Counted from the first letter of the stretch, positions 1 to 12,439 are shown. The stretch: DNA of 64,000 nt from Zoroaster sp. YZ-2022 (GCA_029582265.1 CM055823.1:17694093-17758092); one strand, 5' to 3'. Made by a program: numbers and translations. Notes: generated from the letters alone by a model not told the origin.

Positions 1-402
1 TAAGTTTAAAAGCGCAGCGACTGCAGTCTAGTTTGGTATTAAGACAAATTACTGCATGCTGAATGATGAGTGCAGTGCAGCCTTTCAAGTTTAGCATGAA
101 TGCTACCATACATTGTTTACAAGGAACTCCAGAAAGGTCTTCAAATAATTGTTTTTGTATGCGTTCTTGCAGATATAGATTGATGCAAGTATAGCTGTGT
201 AAAAAGTATGTCAACCTTAATGTGATTTAAGACCGCAGAGACTGTGTTTGTTTCTTGCCATGTAAGCTCATTTAATAAGGGAATTACAGTTTGTTGCTTG
301 GTCATTACCACCCACATCAATTTCATTTTCAAAATGAAATCCTCATTGAAGGCATTCTTTTACTTAATAATGTGTCTTCTATCTTTGATTTCTTAATGTT
401 AG
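1..402 (+). repeat. Paralogous intron block, copy C
   Basis: This is an intron of the plus-strand recombinase-like locus, entered from the left edge. It matches 20341-20640 and 62374-62760 closely, apart from indels. Unlike copies A and B it lacks the 350-500 bp block lying between 'ttttcaaaatg' and 'aaatcct', so that block was inserted in the A/B lineage or deleted here. Confidence 0.8.
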
Positions 403-474
403 GTTGCAGCAGCATCTACATCAGGAATACACACCGATGAGGACCCTCTTGCAAGTACATCATTTGTATGCCAG
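403..474 (+). CDS. Linker exon of recombinase-like gene, copy C
   Basis: A 72-nt candidate exon with a clean acceptor (ttaatgttag) and donor (caggtaaag). In phase 0 it reads as a Ser/Thr/Asp-rich linker (VAAASTSGIHTDEDPLASTS...). It would follow the 50-codon recombinase-like exon seen in copies A and B, which also ends in phase 0. A second frame is also open, so the frame is not certain. Copy B carries the same exon with two extra bases (63326-63399). Function is unknown; it probably links the catalytic end to the C-terminal part. The exon boundaries are supported by conservation between copies. Confidence 0.5.
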
Positions 475-540
475 GTAAAGAATTTGTTTTGGCTCATCCA
501 AAATTAATCATGCCTTAAATGCCCTTGTCATACATTAAAG

Positions 541-1065
541 GCACACTATATCACGATCAGAACAGACTTTCTGGCTCATTTATGCAGCAGCAACAGTAAT
601 TAGGGTTGTGCGTTTTCAAATAATTTGGTAACCGGATATTCGGATTTTGATTACAGTCGAATATTCGATATTCGAAAGCCGTTGATTGTAAATTGCGCCA
701 CATGATAAAATGAGCACGTCTGATATAGTGAGGTCAAAAAATGTACTAAACATAATGTCACCCGGATTAGGATGGACTTGCTATAGGTGTCGACCAAATG
801 TACACAAAAGGATTATTGGGAGGGGGTGTTAATGATGGAAGTGCCAATAAAAAAAAATCAACAAAAAGTTAATTTGTTTTCTTCAAATGTTTGAACCGGA
901 AAAACCAACCGGATATTTGAACCATTGATTGAATATTTGATTATTCAACACAGCCCTAACAGTAATAGGACCTTATCAAGTGGGGTATTATTTTCAGTCA
1001 TTGAGTTAATCTAAAACTAGCACTCCGATTCCATGCCCTGTTGATCGTGATGATATTGTCCCTGG
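541..1065. mobile_element. Possible TTAA-type MITE hosting a hAT MITE
   Basis: The ends are inverted: the left part reads 'actatatcacgatcagaac' just after TTAA, and the right part reads 'gttgatcgtgatgatattg'. The same terminal motif occurs near 41172-41205, again next to TTAA. Copy B lacks this block but has a different insert at the same TTAA. The right-hand TTAA is missing here, so the boundary is inferred. The hAT MITE at 601-958 is nested inside. Confidence 0.35.
601..958. mobile_element. Non-autonomous hAT element (358 bp)
   Basis: The ends are inverted (tagggttgtgcgtt on the left; the right end reverse-complements to tagggctgtgttga). An exact 8-bp target duplication, acagtaat, flanks it at 593-600 and 959-966. 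TAGGGYTGTG-type ends with 8-bp duplications are typical of hAT elements. The interior contains 'accggatatt' repeats and no coding capacity. A relative lies at 7202-7572. Confidence 0.85.
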
Positions 1066-1213
1066 CTCATAATTTATGAAAATTCACAGAATTATTTGTT
1101 GCAAATTGCATGTAGGCATTTTGGACAAGGTCGAGTAGCATGTCAATTAATAGTGCAAATTACAATTTCATTAATTGTGTACATTTGTGTTATTTTATTA
1201 TTTGTTTTGGTAG

Positions 1214-1267
1214 GAAGAAGATTCTCAAGTCCAAATAACTGAATCAGCAAAACGTACGAAGCACTCG
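1214..1267 (+). CDS. Second linker exon of recombinase-like gene, copy C
   Basis: A 54-nt candidate exon between 'ttttggtag' and 'gtaagt'. In phase 0 it encodes EEDSQVQITESAKRTKHS, an acidic then basic linker that follows on from the exon at 403-474. Copy B has the same exon at 63941-63994. In the alternative frame, copy C has a stop where copy B is open, from a G-to-T difference. Either the phase-0 frame is the coding one, or copy C is a pseudogene. Confidence 0.5.
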
Positions 1268-1520
1268 GTAAGTTTATCACATGATGTTAATAGTGAAAAA
1301 CAACTGTGGTAAGTTTTGGTATTAAGGGAAATTACTGCATGCTCATCATACACATATATACTACTATAGCTGAGTGAGCTGCAGTGAAGCCTTTCAAATT
1401 CAGCATTTTTACAGGGGTTCTACATTGGTTAGGAACTCAAAATAATTATGTTAATGTAATGAGAAATTTGTAAAGGGCAAATAATTGCTTCTTATGAAAA
1501 AATAGTAAAAGATAACACTA

Positions 1521-1837
1521 TGAATAACTTTACCCTAAAAATGCCCTGAAAATCTGTTTTACCGTGAAATAAATAGTTCACAGCAATTTTATGACGACAC
1601 AACACCGTGAAAACGCCATGAAATACTCTTGGAATTTCTTCACAGTGAAAACGACACAAACTTCTTGTGGCAGTTTTGGGGCAGCTTAGATCCCCGTGAA
1701 TTTGCCGTAAAATCACTGTGAACATTATTGCCAATATCTGAGAGGAAGAGACACCGTGAAATTGCTGTGAAATCATGGTGAACTATTACTTGACGGCAAA
1801 ATGGATTTTCAGGGCATTTTCAGGGTAAAGTTATTCA
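1521..1837. mobile_element. MITE with about 45-bp inverted ends
   Basis: The left end 'tgaataactttaccct' and the right end are inverted copies over about 45 bp, and TA flanks each side (1519-1520, 1838-1839). The 317-bp interior is full of short 'gtgaaa/ccgtgaaat' motifs. TA duplication suggests a Tc1/mariner-type origin. It lies in the intron between candidate exons of copy C. An open frame on the minus strand here is not a gene. Confidence 0.75.
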
Positions 1838-2196
1838 TATTGTATCAAACTAAATTAAATATTAAAATAACCGAATAAACATAAAAAGTTACAATTTGTT
1901 ATATGTACACAATGTACACATTTCTGGGTCTCATTTAGAATGACTTTATTAGTAAATAAAGGTGACTGAACTGGTGATTGTGTAATCAAATGACAGTGAT
2001 TTGTGTGTGAGTTATATAAAACAAATATTAATTGAGTGCCTTTATTTTGAAAAATGGTTAGAATTATATCACTGTCTCATAACACTCGGATTGCCTTGTG
2101 AAATGGGACAATTCAGATGTTACCTAATGTGATATAATTCTATTCATGTGACCCTGAGGCACCTAATATTTATATACTATTATTATTATTTCACAG

Positions 2197-2297
2197 ACCA
2201 TCAAATTCTATCGCCCATCTGCAAAGCATCCACAATCGGTATTCAGTACAAACTAATTATCAAGCATCAGGAACCGGGTACCCCATTGACCAGAGTG
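2197..2297 (+). CDS. Candidate exon, recombinase-like locus copy C
   Basis: A 101-nt segment between 'tttcacag' and 'gtaagt'. The frame that needs an upstream phase-2 junction is open throughout (PSNSIAHLQS...YPIDQS) and ends in phase 1, which fits the start of the next candidate exon at 3343. The preceding exon at 1214-1267 ends in phase 0 in its open frame, so either a short exon is missing or the locus is decayed. No domain is recognised. Confidence 0.35.
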
Positions 2298-3342
2298 GTA
2301 AGTTTGAAATAAAAAACATTCACAGACTATATACACATGGGGTTGGCGTTTATAGTTAGGTACTCTTTATCTCAGCATTGGGTCGATCTTAACCCAACTT
2401 GAGGCTGGCAGAGCTTGAATCTGAGCATGCAATAATGCTTTTCATGAACATGAGGAAATAGAAATTATTGAAGCTTCTGACCATAGTTTAAAGCTAGGTT
2501 TAGATGGCATTTAATCTATTCATCCATGTTATGATGTACGGGTGTACCAAAATGATGTGCCATTTGTCTGCACAATATATGCATGCACAATAAAACTCTT
2601 GGACCTCATCATCAACAGCTGGGTCATCAGAGCCAACTATTATTTTGATACTCATTGCTTTTCAATTGATTAATGTTCTACATTATTTCTGAATTCCTTG
2701 TCTTTAGGCCGATGTTGACTGTTGTCAGAAATTCTCAAGAAAACACATTGCGGATAAGATAGATTCTTAATATGCTAGATTCACTCAGAAAGGCAGACAA
2801 TAATGGTAATTATATTTCATTGGATATCCTATACTTATCAATAATGCTCTTTTTAAGTCCTGCTGGAACTGTATCAGGTATTTGCACCAAATTTATTTGT
2901 TTCAGTTAAGTCAAAATGAATCAACAAGTGATTTGAACAGTTGTTCCAAAGCACAAGAAATAATTAGTTTATCTTAATTTTTGATGTCATTTTGTACAAA
3001 ATGGTATTTGTATTTTCCTCAATGAAAATTACCAGGAATTTAAAAATGTTAGTGTTTTCCCTTTTAGAGAATTTGCTTGAGAAAGAGAAGGTGCAACATT
3101 GGAACACAACACTTTTTGTGAATTCTCCTAAATGAAAGCACTTGATTGATTGATAACTGTACCAACTTAACACCAAGTATATGTTGTTGATTTTCCTTTA
3201 AGCAATTTCAAAAAAGTATTTTATCATCTAGCAGTTATATTTTTTAATCTCCTGCAACACATTGTAAAGATCGAGATGAAGCCAAAACTGTAGCCAAACT
3301 GTAACACGTGTACCGCTCTATAGATTTTCTTAAGTGTTTCAG

Positions 3343-3469
3343 ATCCAGGCATCTTACATACTGTAGTTTCTAGTGTTGTATCTCAGACAGTCCACAACAT
3401 GCACATACATGCTGGACATCATACTGCAGTAACACTGATTTTGATGGAAGAGTGCAAGAAGAATTACAT
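3343..3469 (+). CDS. Candidate exon, recombinase-like locus copy C
   Basis: A 127-nt segment with acceptor 'gtgtttcag' and donor 'gtgagt', open in one frame only (PGILHTVVSSVV...EECKKNY). It starts with two bases that complete a codon with the phase-1 end of the exon at 2197-2297 and ends in phase 2, which fits the exon at 7752. The content is His-rich (HNMHIHAGHH). No family is recognised; the support is splice phase and openness only. Confidence 0.35.
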
Positions 3470-4273
3470 GTGAGTATAAATCAATCACTTCATCGATTAC
3501 AATCCCCAATGATGTAAACTGAGGGGACTTGCATATACATGTACATGTATTTTGTCAAGGCAAAATCATGTATGCACCGTAGCGTTTCCAGTCTTTTAGC
3601 TTCTTTCTAGTAGCATACTGCTTTGTACCTTGTACTGTACATTACACATATCATGAACTTAACATTATTTAATGCATAATGTAATATTATCATGTTTTTC
3701 AATGTGAAAGATCATTGCTGGTTATGAGAAGCCTATACAAAGAAAATGAGAAAGCAGTTCAATCCATGATGTAAATCTGATTGAATACATGTACATGTAA
3801 CATTAAGTGTTAAAGGAACGTGTTAAAAAGAAAATGTACTTTAATTTGTTGTAGGTAAGGCAATTTACCAAAAACTTGTTAATTAACACTGCATAATCAC
3901 GGGAAATAACCTATAAAAACCTATATTTTGGCATTTGGTAAACCTATAATAACCTATATTTTACTTTTACCTTTTAAAAAAATTCTATATTTGGTGTACG
4001 ATGCACTGGGAGGCCTGTAAAGGTAATCAAATATGATTAATTTTGACAGTTTACTACAGTTTACAGGCGCGGATCCAGGAATTGTTTAGACGGGGGGCAC
4101 ACCCAACACGGACAACCGCGAGCGCGAAGCGCGAAGCCCTTACGGTATGGGTCCGGGGCCCGCTTAAGGGCCCCGAAATTTTTTGGATTCTGGTTGCTCT
4201 GTGGTGCAATCTGAGGCGATTCCTGGCCAGTTTCACCTGACTTTATTTGCAAAAGTTTTCAAGATTATATGGA

Positions 4274-4275
<2 letters not shown>

Positions 4276-4350
<75 letters not shown>
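4276..4350. repeat. (TA)n microsatellite
   Basis: An uninterrupted run of TA dinucleotides of about 75 bp, inside the element at 4064-6074. Confidence 0.95.
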
Positions 4351-4352
<2 letters not shown>

Positions 4353-5139
4353 TTTGTAGCCATTATTTTAGCGATGTCATGACTACAACAATATAAGTTT
4401 CTCCCTCCCCGATTTTTGGCATTTAATTTGCAGTTTTTGACTTCAGTTTTAATTTATCCGGAATTTTTCTTGGTTTTAATTCAGTCCAGTTGAAATTTCA
4501 AGAAAAGGGCTTGATTTCATACTGTTCCTTGCCCTGTGTTAAAACCATCGGCAGATCAGCTGCAAGACTCATCGTACTTTGCAGGCCTATGCGTACTGGC
4601 GTAGAATCCGACAGTAAATTGACATCGGCGATTGTAATTTCCACACGGTACCCCGACCCTTCTTCAGACGAAACGGAACAATTTATAGACGTGGAGGAAT
4701 CGGGTCAAGAAACCAGACTAGCTTGCTTTGCACCCGATCACAGACTACCGATTGCAAACGAAATGTAGACTAACGAATTTTGGGAAGTATTTGAAAAAAG
4801 TCACTATAATCATCATTGGAAATTGATACAAAAAATCCACTTTTCTCAATAATGACAGTACACCAAACTGAAGGCGCTGTTCACCTTGGATGGTGGCTTT
4901 ATTTTTTACTCCACCAGTTAATTTTTAATCCTTTTTTATCAGCCTTTTATGAGACACATCCTTGGACATTTTTATCACCGAAGCTTCTGTGGAAAATCAA
5001 ATATAATATAAAAGAAACTGCAATCAATTAATTGCCATAATGAGGCTGTGTTAAACTTTATGAAGTCATCTCCATTAACTAAATTCGTGGAAGAAAATTG
5101 TCTTCAACAATGGGTTGACTAAAATAAATCAATCAGTTC

Positions 5140-5390
5140 CTCAGAAGATTGCTAAGGGCTAACCGAGACCGGCCTGAAAGTCCATCGAAGAGAAATTATA
5201 CTTCACACTGGTTAGACCACATCGTTGATGGGAGCACTGCTTGGAAACCCCATATCACCAAAAACATCTCTTCGCTTGAAAGAGTCCAGAGACGATATGG
5301 CGTTCAGTGCGGCAAGACCTGCCTGTCGAACTTACGGCAGAAGTCAGTTGCTTTAAACGTCGACTTTCTGCCGTGTCTAATTCAAATAAT
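5140..5390 (+). pseudogene. LINE reverse transcriptase C-terminal relic
   Basis: Two short frames together match the end of a CR1/L2/Rex-type reverse transcriptase: 'YFTLVRPH' near 5196-5222 and 'KNISSLERVQRR' near 5261-5296. In these families the order is 'LVRPHLEYA...' then 'KDI..LE.VQRRA'. The two are frameshifted against each other, and the Tyr-Ala stretch between them is lost. It is a broken fragment within the element at 4064-6074. Confidence 0.5.
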
Positions 5391-7201
5391 GTAATTCTTT
5401 GGGTCATTATTTGAATTAGATACGGTAAAAGTTCGACGTTTGAAGCAGGCCTATAAACAAAACTTACTAACGTTCGTGGTTTTGGGGTACAAATACAACT
5501 CTATTATGATGAGACGATTTTCTCTTTTAAAAGCCAAGGTCTATTATTTTGTTTGTGGCATCAAATTCAACGATCAAGAAAATAATACATGGTTTCATTA
5601 CTGGACATGATGGCATTGGATATTTTATTAATTGAAAAGAATGTGTGCGTTTAGGCCACTCAAAAAGGATTTTGGCAAAACTAGCAAATCATTCTGTCAA
5701 GTGATCAATTGTTTCCTGCTGGCTGTGGCCATTTAACCGGTAAAAAACTCCCCCAAGAGGATTAGATGTTGAGATGGAGAGAGTTGAAATCCCCGAGCTC
5801 CGGGAAATACTTCGGTTTTCTCTCAAAAGAGGGTTTCAGTTCCATGGCATGATTGATAACCTTTTTTTCTTGTTGCAATTTTTCAGTATTTATTTTATGC
5901 CAAAAGTAGACACAGCAGATGTTTAATATATATTGTCACCGGTATTTTTTTTAGGCTTCTCCTCCTTTTCTCTGACCTCCTCCTCTTTTTTTTTTTTCCT
6001 TTTTTTAAAATTATTATTATTATTTTTTTTACTCAATTTACCCGTGGGGCGCGGCCCCCCTGGATCCGCGCCTGGTTTAGCAGGGTTAGGGTTATGTAAA
6101 TTGTTTGGTCTGCCTCAAGTGTTAGGATAAAAACTATTTACAAATATGGAAGATAATGGATGATAATTTCCTGTAGGAAAATTGCCCAAAACACTTCGTT
6201 TTAACAAAATATGAATGTATAATGTTGAGGAAAAGTGGTATTATTAAACGAACATTCTTCAAGGGAAGGTGAGTAATTTTCATAATCATATCATCACATG
6301 ACTACTCGGATCTAAGACATGCACACACATGCTTCTGGTTGCATTTGTTGTTTGTTAGAATTGATTCATTTTCATCAATGAATACAACTTTATGTGTGTC
6401 TTCATGTACATGCTGATGTGTTCATATGAAATGAGCATTGCATCAAATGTGCCTCATGTACTTGTGTAGATACAAGTTGTCTAAGTAGCAAATAGCATTT
6501 GGTCATTAAGGGCCAGGATATGTTGACACATAAGATACTGCTTTAGAGGACATGTATCACATAAGCTCAAGCAAAAGAAAATAAAACAAACAAATGGGGA
6601 TGGTTTCCTCATGTTTTCTAAACTTGTCTTTGCAGGAGAGATGTCAACGACTTTTATATTTCAATGGGGGAAAGAAAGTGTTGGTTTAGATGCTTGGATA
6701 GTGGTAGGATTTAATTGGAAGAGTGGTCTTCACATTGCTAAAACTGGGAAAACCTTTTGTGGTTGACTTTGAATCATTGATTTATTGTCTAAATCCTACT
6801 CGCACAGGTTATCATCATACTTTTCAATTGTTTTTTTTATTTATTAATTTTTTTAAATTCTAAACATTTGTATTTATTTGTATGCTAAAGTCAAAGCAAA
6901 GAGGAGCATACTTGTTCTTTGTGCATGTGTCCATCCGTCCAATACATTTCAGAAATACTTCATGGATAATATTCAAACTTGATTGGTGGATTAGTCTTGG
7001 TTCATCAAAGAAGGATTTTTAAATTTGACCCCATGAGGTGAAAGTTCAAGATAAAAAGGAAATACAATTCTGTCAGCATGATGAATGAAAGAATATTTCA
7101 TTTACAGACCTGTGGTCCGTTAACACGTATACAAATGTTTACTCATAAATGTTAAGTCACTGTTACTTACTTGGACACTTTGTTGTTTAGTCCTGTACAC
7201 C

Positions 7202-7572
7202 TAAGGCTGTGCGTTTTTGTTTATTTCGGGAACCGGATACCAGAAATTGGAAATATTTGGATACTTGGGTACCTGTAAACAATTTTGTAAAACACGAAAA
7301 TACTCCCAAATGTATAAAATAACTAATATGAACACAAATTACATTCTTGTTTTATTAGAGTCATATGGACTTTTGTGGACCTCTATATTAAAAACGGTTC
7401 ATATCATCCCCATTCCCCACACACATTTTGTTAACAAAAAATTGGAGATTTCCATTTGTGTGGCTTAAATGGTCAGTTGAAATTTTCAACAGTCGTTTAC
7501 GAGTAATTGGAACTGAAAAATGGAACAGTTTCAGTTGAGTATCCAGGTACCCGGATACCCGACACAGTCTTA
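7202..7572. mobile_element. Non-autonomous hAT element (371 bp)
   Basis: The left end 'taaggctgtgcg' and the right end (reverse complement taagactgtgtcg) are inverted. Flanking 8-mers tgtacacc (7194-7201) and tgtgcacc (7573-7580) differ at one base, an aged hAT target duplication. The internal 'ggaaccggata' and 'acccggatac' motifs resemble the MITE at 601-958. Confidence 0.8.
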
Positions 7573-7751
7573 TGTGCACCTATGGGAAGGACTCTCAGTT
7601 TTTTTCTTAAAGGTAGCCAATGTTTCTGGCAACTTATTGCATGGTTTGATCACTGTAATGGAATAGAAGTAACTGGCTAACATATAGTTCTAGTATACAA
7701 ACATTACAAATCTGTTATTCTCATACTGCGGGATTATGTTTTGACTTCAAG

Positions 7752-7833
7752 AGGAGGGCCCTTTTCTGAGGAGCAACTTGAAGTAGTAGCTGACTGTCTT
7801 ACGAGGATGTTCTGCCTCAACAATGACACCAAG
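7752..7833 (+). CDS. Possible Myb-like exon, recombinase-like locus copy C
   Basis: Acceptor 'gacttcaag' and donor 'aaggtatt' frame an open segment reading GGPFSEEQLEVVADCL. The 'PF(S/T)xEE.EVV...F' pattern resembles the Myb/SANT-like helix found downstream of recombinase-like domains in some invertebrate proteins (recalled from family knowledge, not searched). Its phase-2 start fits the candidate exon at 3343-3469. No further exon of this copy was recognised to the right. Confidence 0.4.
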
Positions 7834-10310
7834 GTATTAAGTTTCCTTATGTTTGCTCTTAGAGAAATTCTCATTCTCTTCTGCTTTTTTCTAAAATCCT
7901 GCTTTGATCCATATATCAGCGCAATTGCTATTCCAATTAAAAGATATATATATATATAAGTAACTTATTAGTTTATTTACCAATGCCTGTCTCTGCCATT
8001 TCAAATTTATTTATCTACTATCAGAGTTTATTTGAAAGGGACCACATTTTTTTTATTCATGCAAGCCACTGCAACCCCAAAATACTTGGAGGTAATTAAT
8101 TTTATTGCCCTTGGGTTTTCTATGAGAATGAAATTAAAGGCCTGCACTGCAGTGTCAATGAAGAAAATTGAGAAGATTTTTTGACATCTTAATTAGTGTA
8201 GGAGTGAGGTGTTTATAGTCGCAACAAGGCTTAATGTTGGTATCAGTTACGGCCTTAAAAGGACACCATAATAATGCTTATGTATACAAATGGGCAAAAG
8301 ATTAGGACTATTCCAACATTTTAAGATACATGAGACTCCATGAGATGATGTAAGATGAATGTTGTTTTATTCACGGTATCTTTAAGATTGAACATATTGT
8401 AAATATATATATTTCATTAGAGCTGCTTAGGAGAAAATATTGCTTAGTAAATGTATCTGCTCAGCAAAATGTAGCCAAGAACCTACTAGAAGCGGTATAC
8501 ATTACGTAACAGTTTGGCTGCTAACCTTTCCTCTGATTCAGTCAAATTTTCTTTGCTGAACTGATAAACAAATGACCCAGCCTTCATTGAACACTTCAAA
8601 GAAGGGTGTGTCATTTTTATTTGTTGTATTTTTTGGTGGGTGTGTTTGAGGATGATGGGGTTGGGAAGGGGGTTGGGGGTGTTCACTTGCCTATATTGAA
8701 AAATTCAAACTTTTAAAGATGTATTGCCTGTGTTTTACCATCAATTTCTAGAAAAGAAAACCATCAAAATGTATTTATGGGAAATCACAGTCTCCCACTG
8801 GATTGACTTTTAACATTTGAAGTTGTGACTGATTCCAAGATTGAATTGTACATGATATTTGGATCTTTATGTACTTTGTAATTCACCCCCTTGAGACCAT
8901 GTTTGTGGTTTTTATTGTACTGTACAAGTAAGTCTGACTCAACCAGAGTCAAACATTTAACAACTGAAGGGAGTGTGCACCATTTTTCATTACCTGAAAA
9001 GCAACCAAGTTACATTATTATCAAACGCTTACATGTACTAACCTTGTAAGATGTGAAATGTTTGAGGGAAATTTTTCAAATTTAAAATGAATCACCATCT
9101 GACGGTGATCCATTTCTAAAAAGAAAATAATAATAATAATAAACACTGTCTTCAGATGTTGGACATTTTAAAGCTGATAATTCTTGGATTGAATTTAAAT
9201 GTTTCACATGTCAGTGACCAACTTCAGTTTTGACATGAACTTACTTTGTATTTGTATTTCTCCTTCTGGAAAAGGTGTGTGTATGTGGGGGGGGGGGGGG
9301 GGGGTATTCCTAAAAAAAAGTTTGTGAAGCCCCCAATAACACCCCGCCCCCGTGTGTTTCAGGACACAAAGAACATTTTCTGGTTTCCTAAAATAAGCAC
9401 TCAAACGTAAGCGACTGACTAAAAAGTATTGTAGCACATTGAAATTTCAGGAGTTACGCGCTTGATCTGTTACATGTCCTCTTGTTTGTGTTGTTTCCAT
9501 GACGGAAGTGCAATTTTATGAAGTTATAATTAACTTGACTGGACATAAATAAATGTTGTGATTAATTTTATGAATTAACACTTCGATGTTAAAATTTTGA
9601 AATTGATAAATTCAATAAAATGTACTGCAAAGCCATTGAGAAAAGAATGTTGTTAATGTTGTGTTTATTTTGTAGTTACTGTTTTAGCTGATAGATGGTC
9701 AAAATGTATTAGATTCTTTAGGTTACAGAGAATTGTTGGGGACATCCTGATTGAGAAAAATAGGATGGGGCTTCTATTTTTGTGGTCCACACTTTAAAAT
9801 CCCCTACTTAAATGGTCCTGGGGTTAGGGTAGGGTTCATTTTGTAGATTTAATTGTTTTAGATGGGGCTCTACATTATCAAGACAAAACACTTACTGGGA
9901 TGAATCCCACCCTAAAAGTATGTGTACATTGACTTGTATGGATTTTACACACATCATGATCACTTTATTGACCCAGCTCGATAATGCCGAACTTGGCAAT
10001 ATAATTTGTACTACTCTATCTAAGTTGTATAGAACAGTACTCAGTATGTGGCTGACAATGATCAGGTTAATAGTCAATAAAGAGGGTACTTGAACAAGGG
10101 CCTAATAATTTGAAACCTACCGAAAAAGTCCTGTCTTACAAAGTATTCACATATTTTATTATTATTTTTTTTATTTATTGATTTTTTAAAATTATTTATT
10201 GAAATTACAAATATGAAACCTTTTTTATAATTAAGTATGCTCAAAAGTTTGATTTAGGCACACAATGTGTTTGAAACCCTTCTTTATTGACTACTGCTGA
10301 CTTCCCATTT
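7834..10310. other. Intergenic or intronic AT-rich sequence
   Basis: I recognise no gene here. It holds a short (TA)n near 7945, a run of about 18 G near 9287-9304 and scattered simple repeats. The open frames are short and resemble no family. Confidence 0.6.
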
Positions 10311-11079
10311 TGTAGATTGTCTTTTCAGTAACTCATTCTCACCAACTATCCACAAACATACCAGTATCACTGACTCCACAGCTACGTTAATAAATAGCAT
10401 CCTTACTAATAGTTGTGATTTACCATCCAAATCTAGAATCTTGTTTTGCGATGCTTCCGATCATCTACCCATTTTCTCATGATTCAATTAAATGATTCAC
10501 ATCTCAATAAAGAGAAAGGCGCACTCAATCCTTCAGATTGTATCAACCAAGAAAACATTATTCAGTTACAACAACACTGTTTATTGGATGTTGACTAGAG
10601 GGAAATGTACTCATGTGAAAACCCAGATACTGCTTATAATACCTTCATCACTATGTTTACTCATCTTTATGATTCTAATTTCCCAGTTCAAAATATCAGT
10701 CATAATAGAAGATTTAAACCATAGATGACCAATGGCATCATACCGTCCATCAAACACAAAAACAAATTGTATGAAGAACTTCCTGATCAAACCAAACAAT
10801 GCCAACAAAATGAAGTACAAGAAATTCCGTAACAAACTTAATGGTCTGATCAAAGTTGTCAAAGTCAGGTACAATGCAGAGAAGTTTTCTGATGCAAAAT
10901 CCAATATCAAACAAACCTGGAACATTATAAATTATATTCTTAAGAAAAACTCCCACTCAATACTCGGTGTGATTTTAACTCCAATGGACAAATGCTTACA
11001 AACAAGGCCCAAACGAATAGACAATCAATATTTAAACAAACCAAATTCGCCCTTTTTGCACGAATTATTCGCTTATTAA
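10311..11079 (+). pseudogene. LINE ORF2 relic (endonuclease end to pre-RT)
   Basis: Near 10390-10480 the frame reads 'ATLINSILTNS' and 'ASDHLPIFS', matching the end of an apurinic endonuclease domain (SDH motif). About 250 bp on, 10732-11000 reads 'ASYRPSNTKTNCMKNFLIKP', 'KYKKFRNKLNGLIKVVK' and 'NIKQTWNIINYILKKNS', the segment that normally precedes the reverse transcriptase in Jockey/CR1-like LINEs. The frame breaks between these parts and no RT motif follows. A piece similar to 10925-10990 recurs at 34190-34240. Confidence 0.6.
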
Positions 11080-11168
11080 TATTTTAACACATGACAAGTT
11101 CTGGAGATTATCCTTTGGCCACCCAGCTTTAATTAAATCTCAATAAAAACTGAGTATTTTTGCTCCCA

Positions 11169-11420
11169 TCAGTTTAGGATTGTTAAAGACAAAATAACCA
11201 AGATTTTAATCATTTGGATCCAAAAATCAAATAAATATTTCCATTTTCCTTGAGTTTTGGTATATTTTTGCAGACAGTTTAATGTTAACGCATCTATTTT
11301 GTATGTGATGATGATTAATCCAGTTGCACCTAATTCTGGAGATCCCCTTATAGTGTCTGTTTTGATTTTGTCTGGTTTCGATGACCAATAAAATTGCATG
11401 ATAACTTTATCCATTTCTTA
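11169..11420 (-). pseudogene. Tx1-type LINE ORF2 fragment, C-terminal
   Basis: The minus strand encodes 'FYWSSKPDKIKTDTIRGSPE' followed by 'LGATGLIIITYKIDALTLNC' and 'KWKYLFDFWI'. This is the region after the reverse transcriptase in Tx1/L1-like ORF2 proteins, where W..KP.KIK and GGLG..D...K..AL are typical. Only about 80 codons remain. Confidence 0.6.
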
Positions 11421-11754
11421 GTCATTTAGTAATATTTCTATTCAAAATAGTGTTCACTATGTTATTTTATTCTCTCTGCCCAATTGTCTTCCGGCTTGAT
11501 CTCATTTTCGAAATGTAGGCCAAGAATTTAAATTTTTGATTGTTCCTGTTTTTCTGTCTTTCCATGATCCCAACTATAAGCCTTCGGTTTTCTGATTGTT
11601 GATTTTTGAACCGGATCCTTCAACATTGAGAAGACTGATAGGTCTCCATTTTTTTTAAGTCACCTCTTTCGCCTCTATTTCTTTTTTTCAATTTCAAAGT
11701 AATTTTTTAATAAAAATAAATTAATAATATTGTTGAAATTGCATTTCGATATTC

Positions 11755-11897
11755 AATCGAAACAGCAGACATATATTTTGATCGGCAAACATAAACTACG
11801 CACTTCAACTAATTTGCTTGTAGTGAGACGTAACTTCAGTCAACAGAAATCGGTGGCACAATGCTGCGTGATTGAAATTAATGACATAAATACTTAC
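11755..11897 (-). repeat. LRR-module intron block
   Basis: The sequence with 'ttttgatcggcaaacataaac' and 'gattgaaattaatgacataaa' next to the LRR exon at 11898 is repeated, diverged, at 14620-14740 and in part at 14905-14990 and 30010-30060. This is intron that was copied together with LRR exons. Confidence 0.6.
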
Positions 11898-11969
11898 AAG
11901 GATCGCAGATTCTGTAGACCATCAAATGTTCCGGGTTCAATTTCACTGATTTTGTTGTCATAGAGATAC
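11898..11969 (-). CDS. Leucine-rich repeat exon (72 nt)
   Basis: On the minus strand, acceptor 'ccatcttag' and donor 'gtaagtatt' enclose exactly 72 nt in phase 2-2, encoding YLYDNKISEIEPGTFDGLQN plus LRSL. This is a textbook 24-residue LRR (LxxNxIxxIxxGxFxxLxxLxxL). It has the same length, phase and flanks as the exons at 31648 and 39051, so it belongs to the receptor-like gene whose CUB and LDLa exons lie at 43-45 kb. It is the last recognisable exon of that gene towards the left; any membrane region would lie beyond, or has been lost. Confidence 0.8.
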
Positions 11970-12439
11970 CTAAGATGGAAAACAAAGAAGGGTTAATAAT
12001 CCATCTCAGCAGAGAAAAGATGTGCATCTGGCGTATCCACACCATTCACCCCCATGGTTTCAACTTACAGGAAGGGAATGACTAATTTTACTTCTTTTTT
12101 TCCCCACAACCATTTAACATTAATTTGTTTTATGTATGTGTTGCTTGTTAATTCATTTGTCTCCCTGTCTGACTTTTTTTTCTTCATTTTCACTCATCCT
12201 TATATTCTTCTTTCAGTCATAAACTCCTGTTCTCCTTGTACCCACATTTATTCAAGATTGTTTTCCGTTGATGCTTTTTTGCAGAAAAAAAGTAGATTTA
12301 CTCAGTTTTTCTCTGCCCATATTATGTATGCAATCTGAGTGTAAAGTTTAATATTTTTCTCCTTTAATTCTAGCTCAGTTATTGTATTGTTTGAAGGATT
12401 ACTAATGACATAATCTTCTTATTCCTGTTTTTCTTTGTA

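Larger units (their letters stand above)
4064..6074. mobile_element. 2-kb DNA transposon remnant with GC-rich inverted ends
   Basis: The left end 'caggcgcggatccagg' is matched by the inverted right end 'cctggatccgcgcctg'. A 5-bp direct repeat (gttta) flanks it. The ends resemble the 'CAGGGGCGGATCCAGG' termini of many animal DNA transposons. No transposase is recognisable. Inside are a (TA)n run and a LINE relic. A sequence like the left end recurs alone at about 44402. Confidence 0.65.

Noticed and set aside
1492..1776. 94-codon minus-strand frame
   Set aside because: It falls within the MITE at 1521-1837 and is made of its short 'gtgaaat' repeats.
4490..4768. 92-codon open frame
   Set aside because: It lies inside a transposon remnant, no family is recognised, and it is too short to stand alone.
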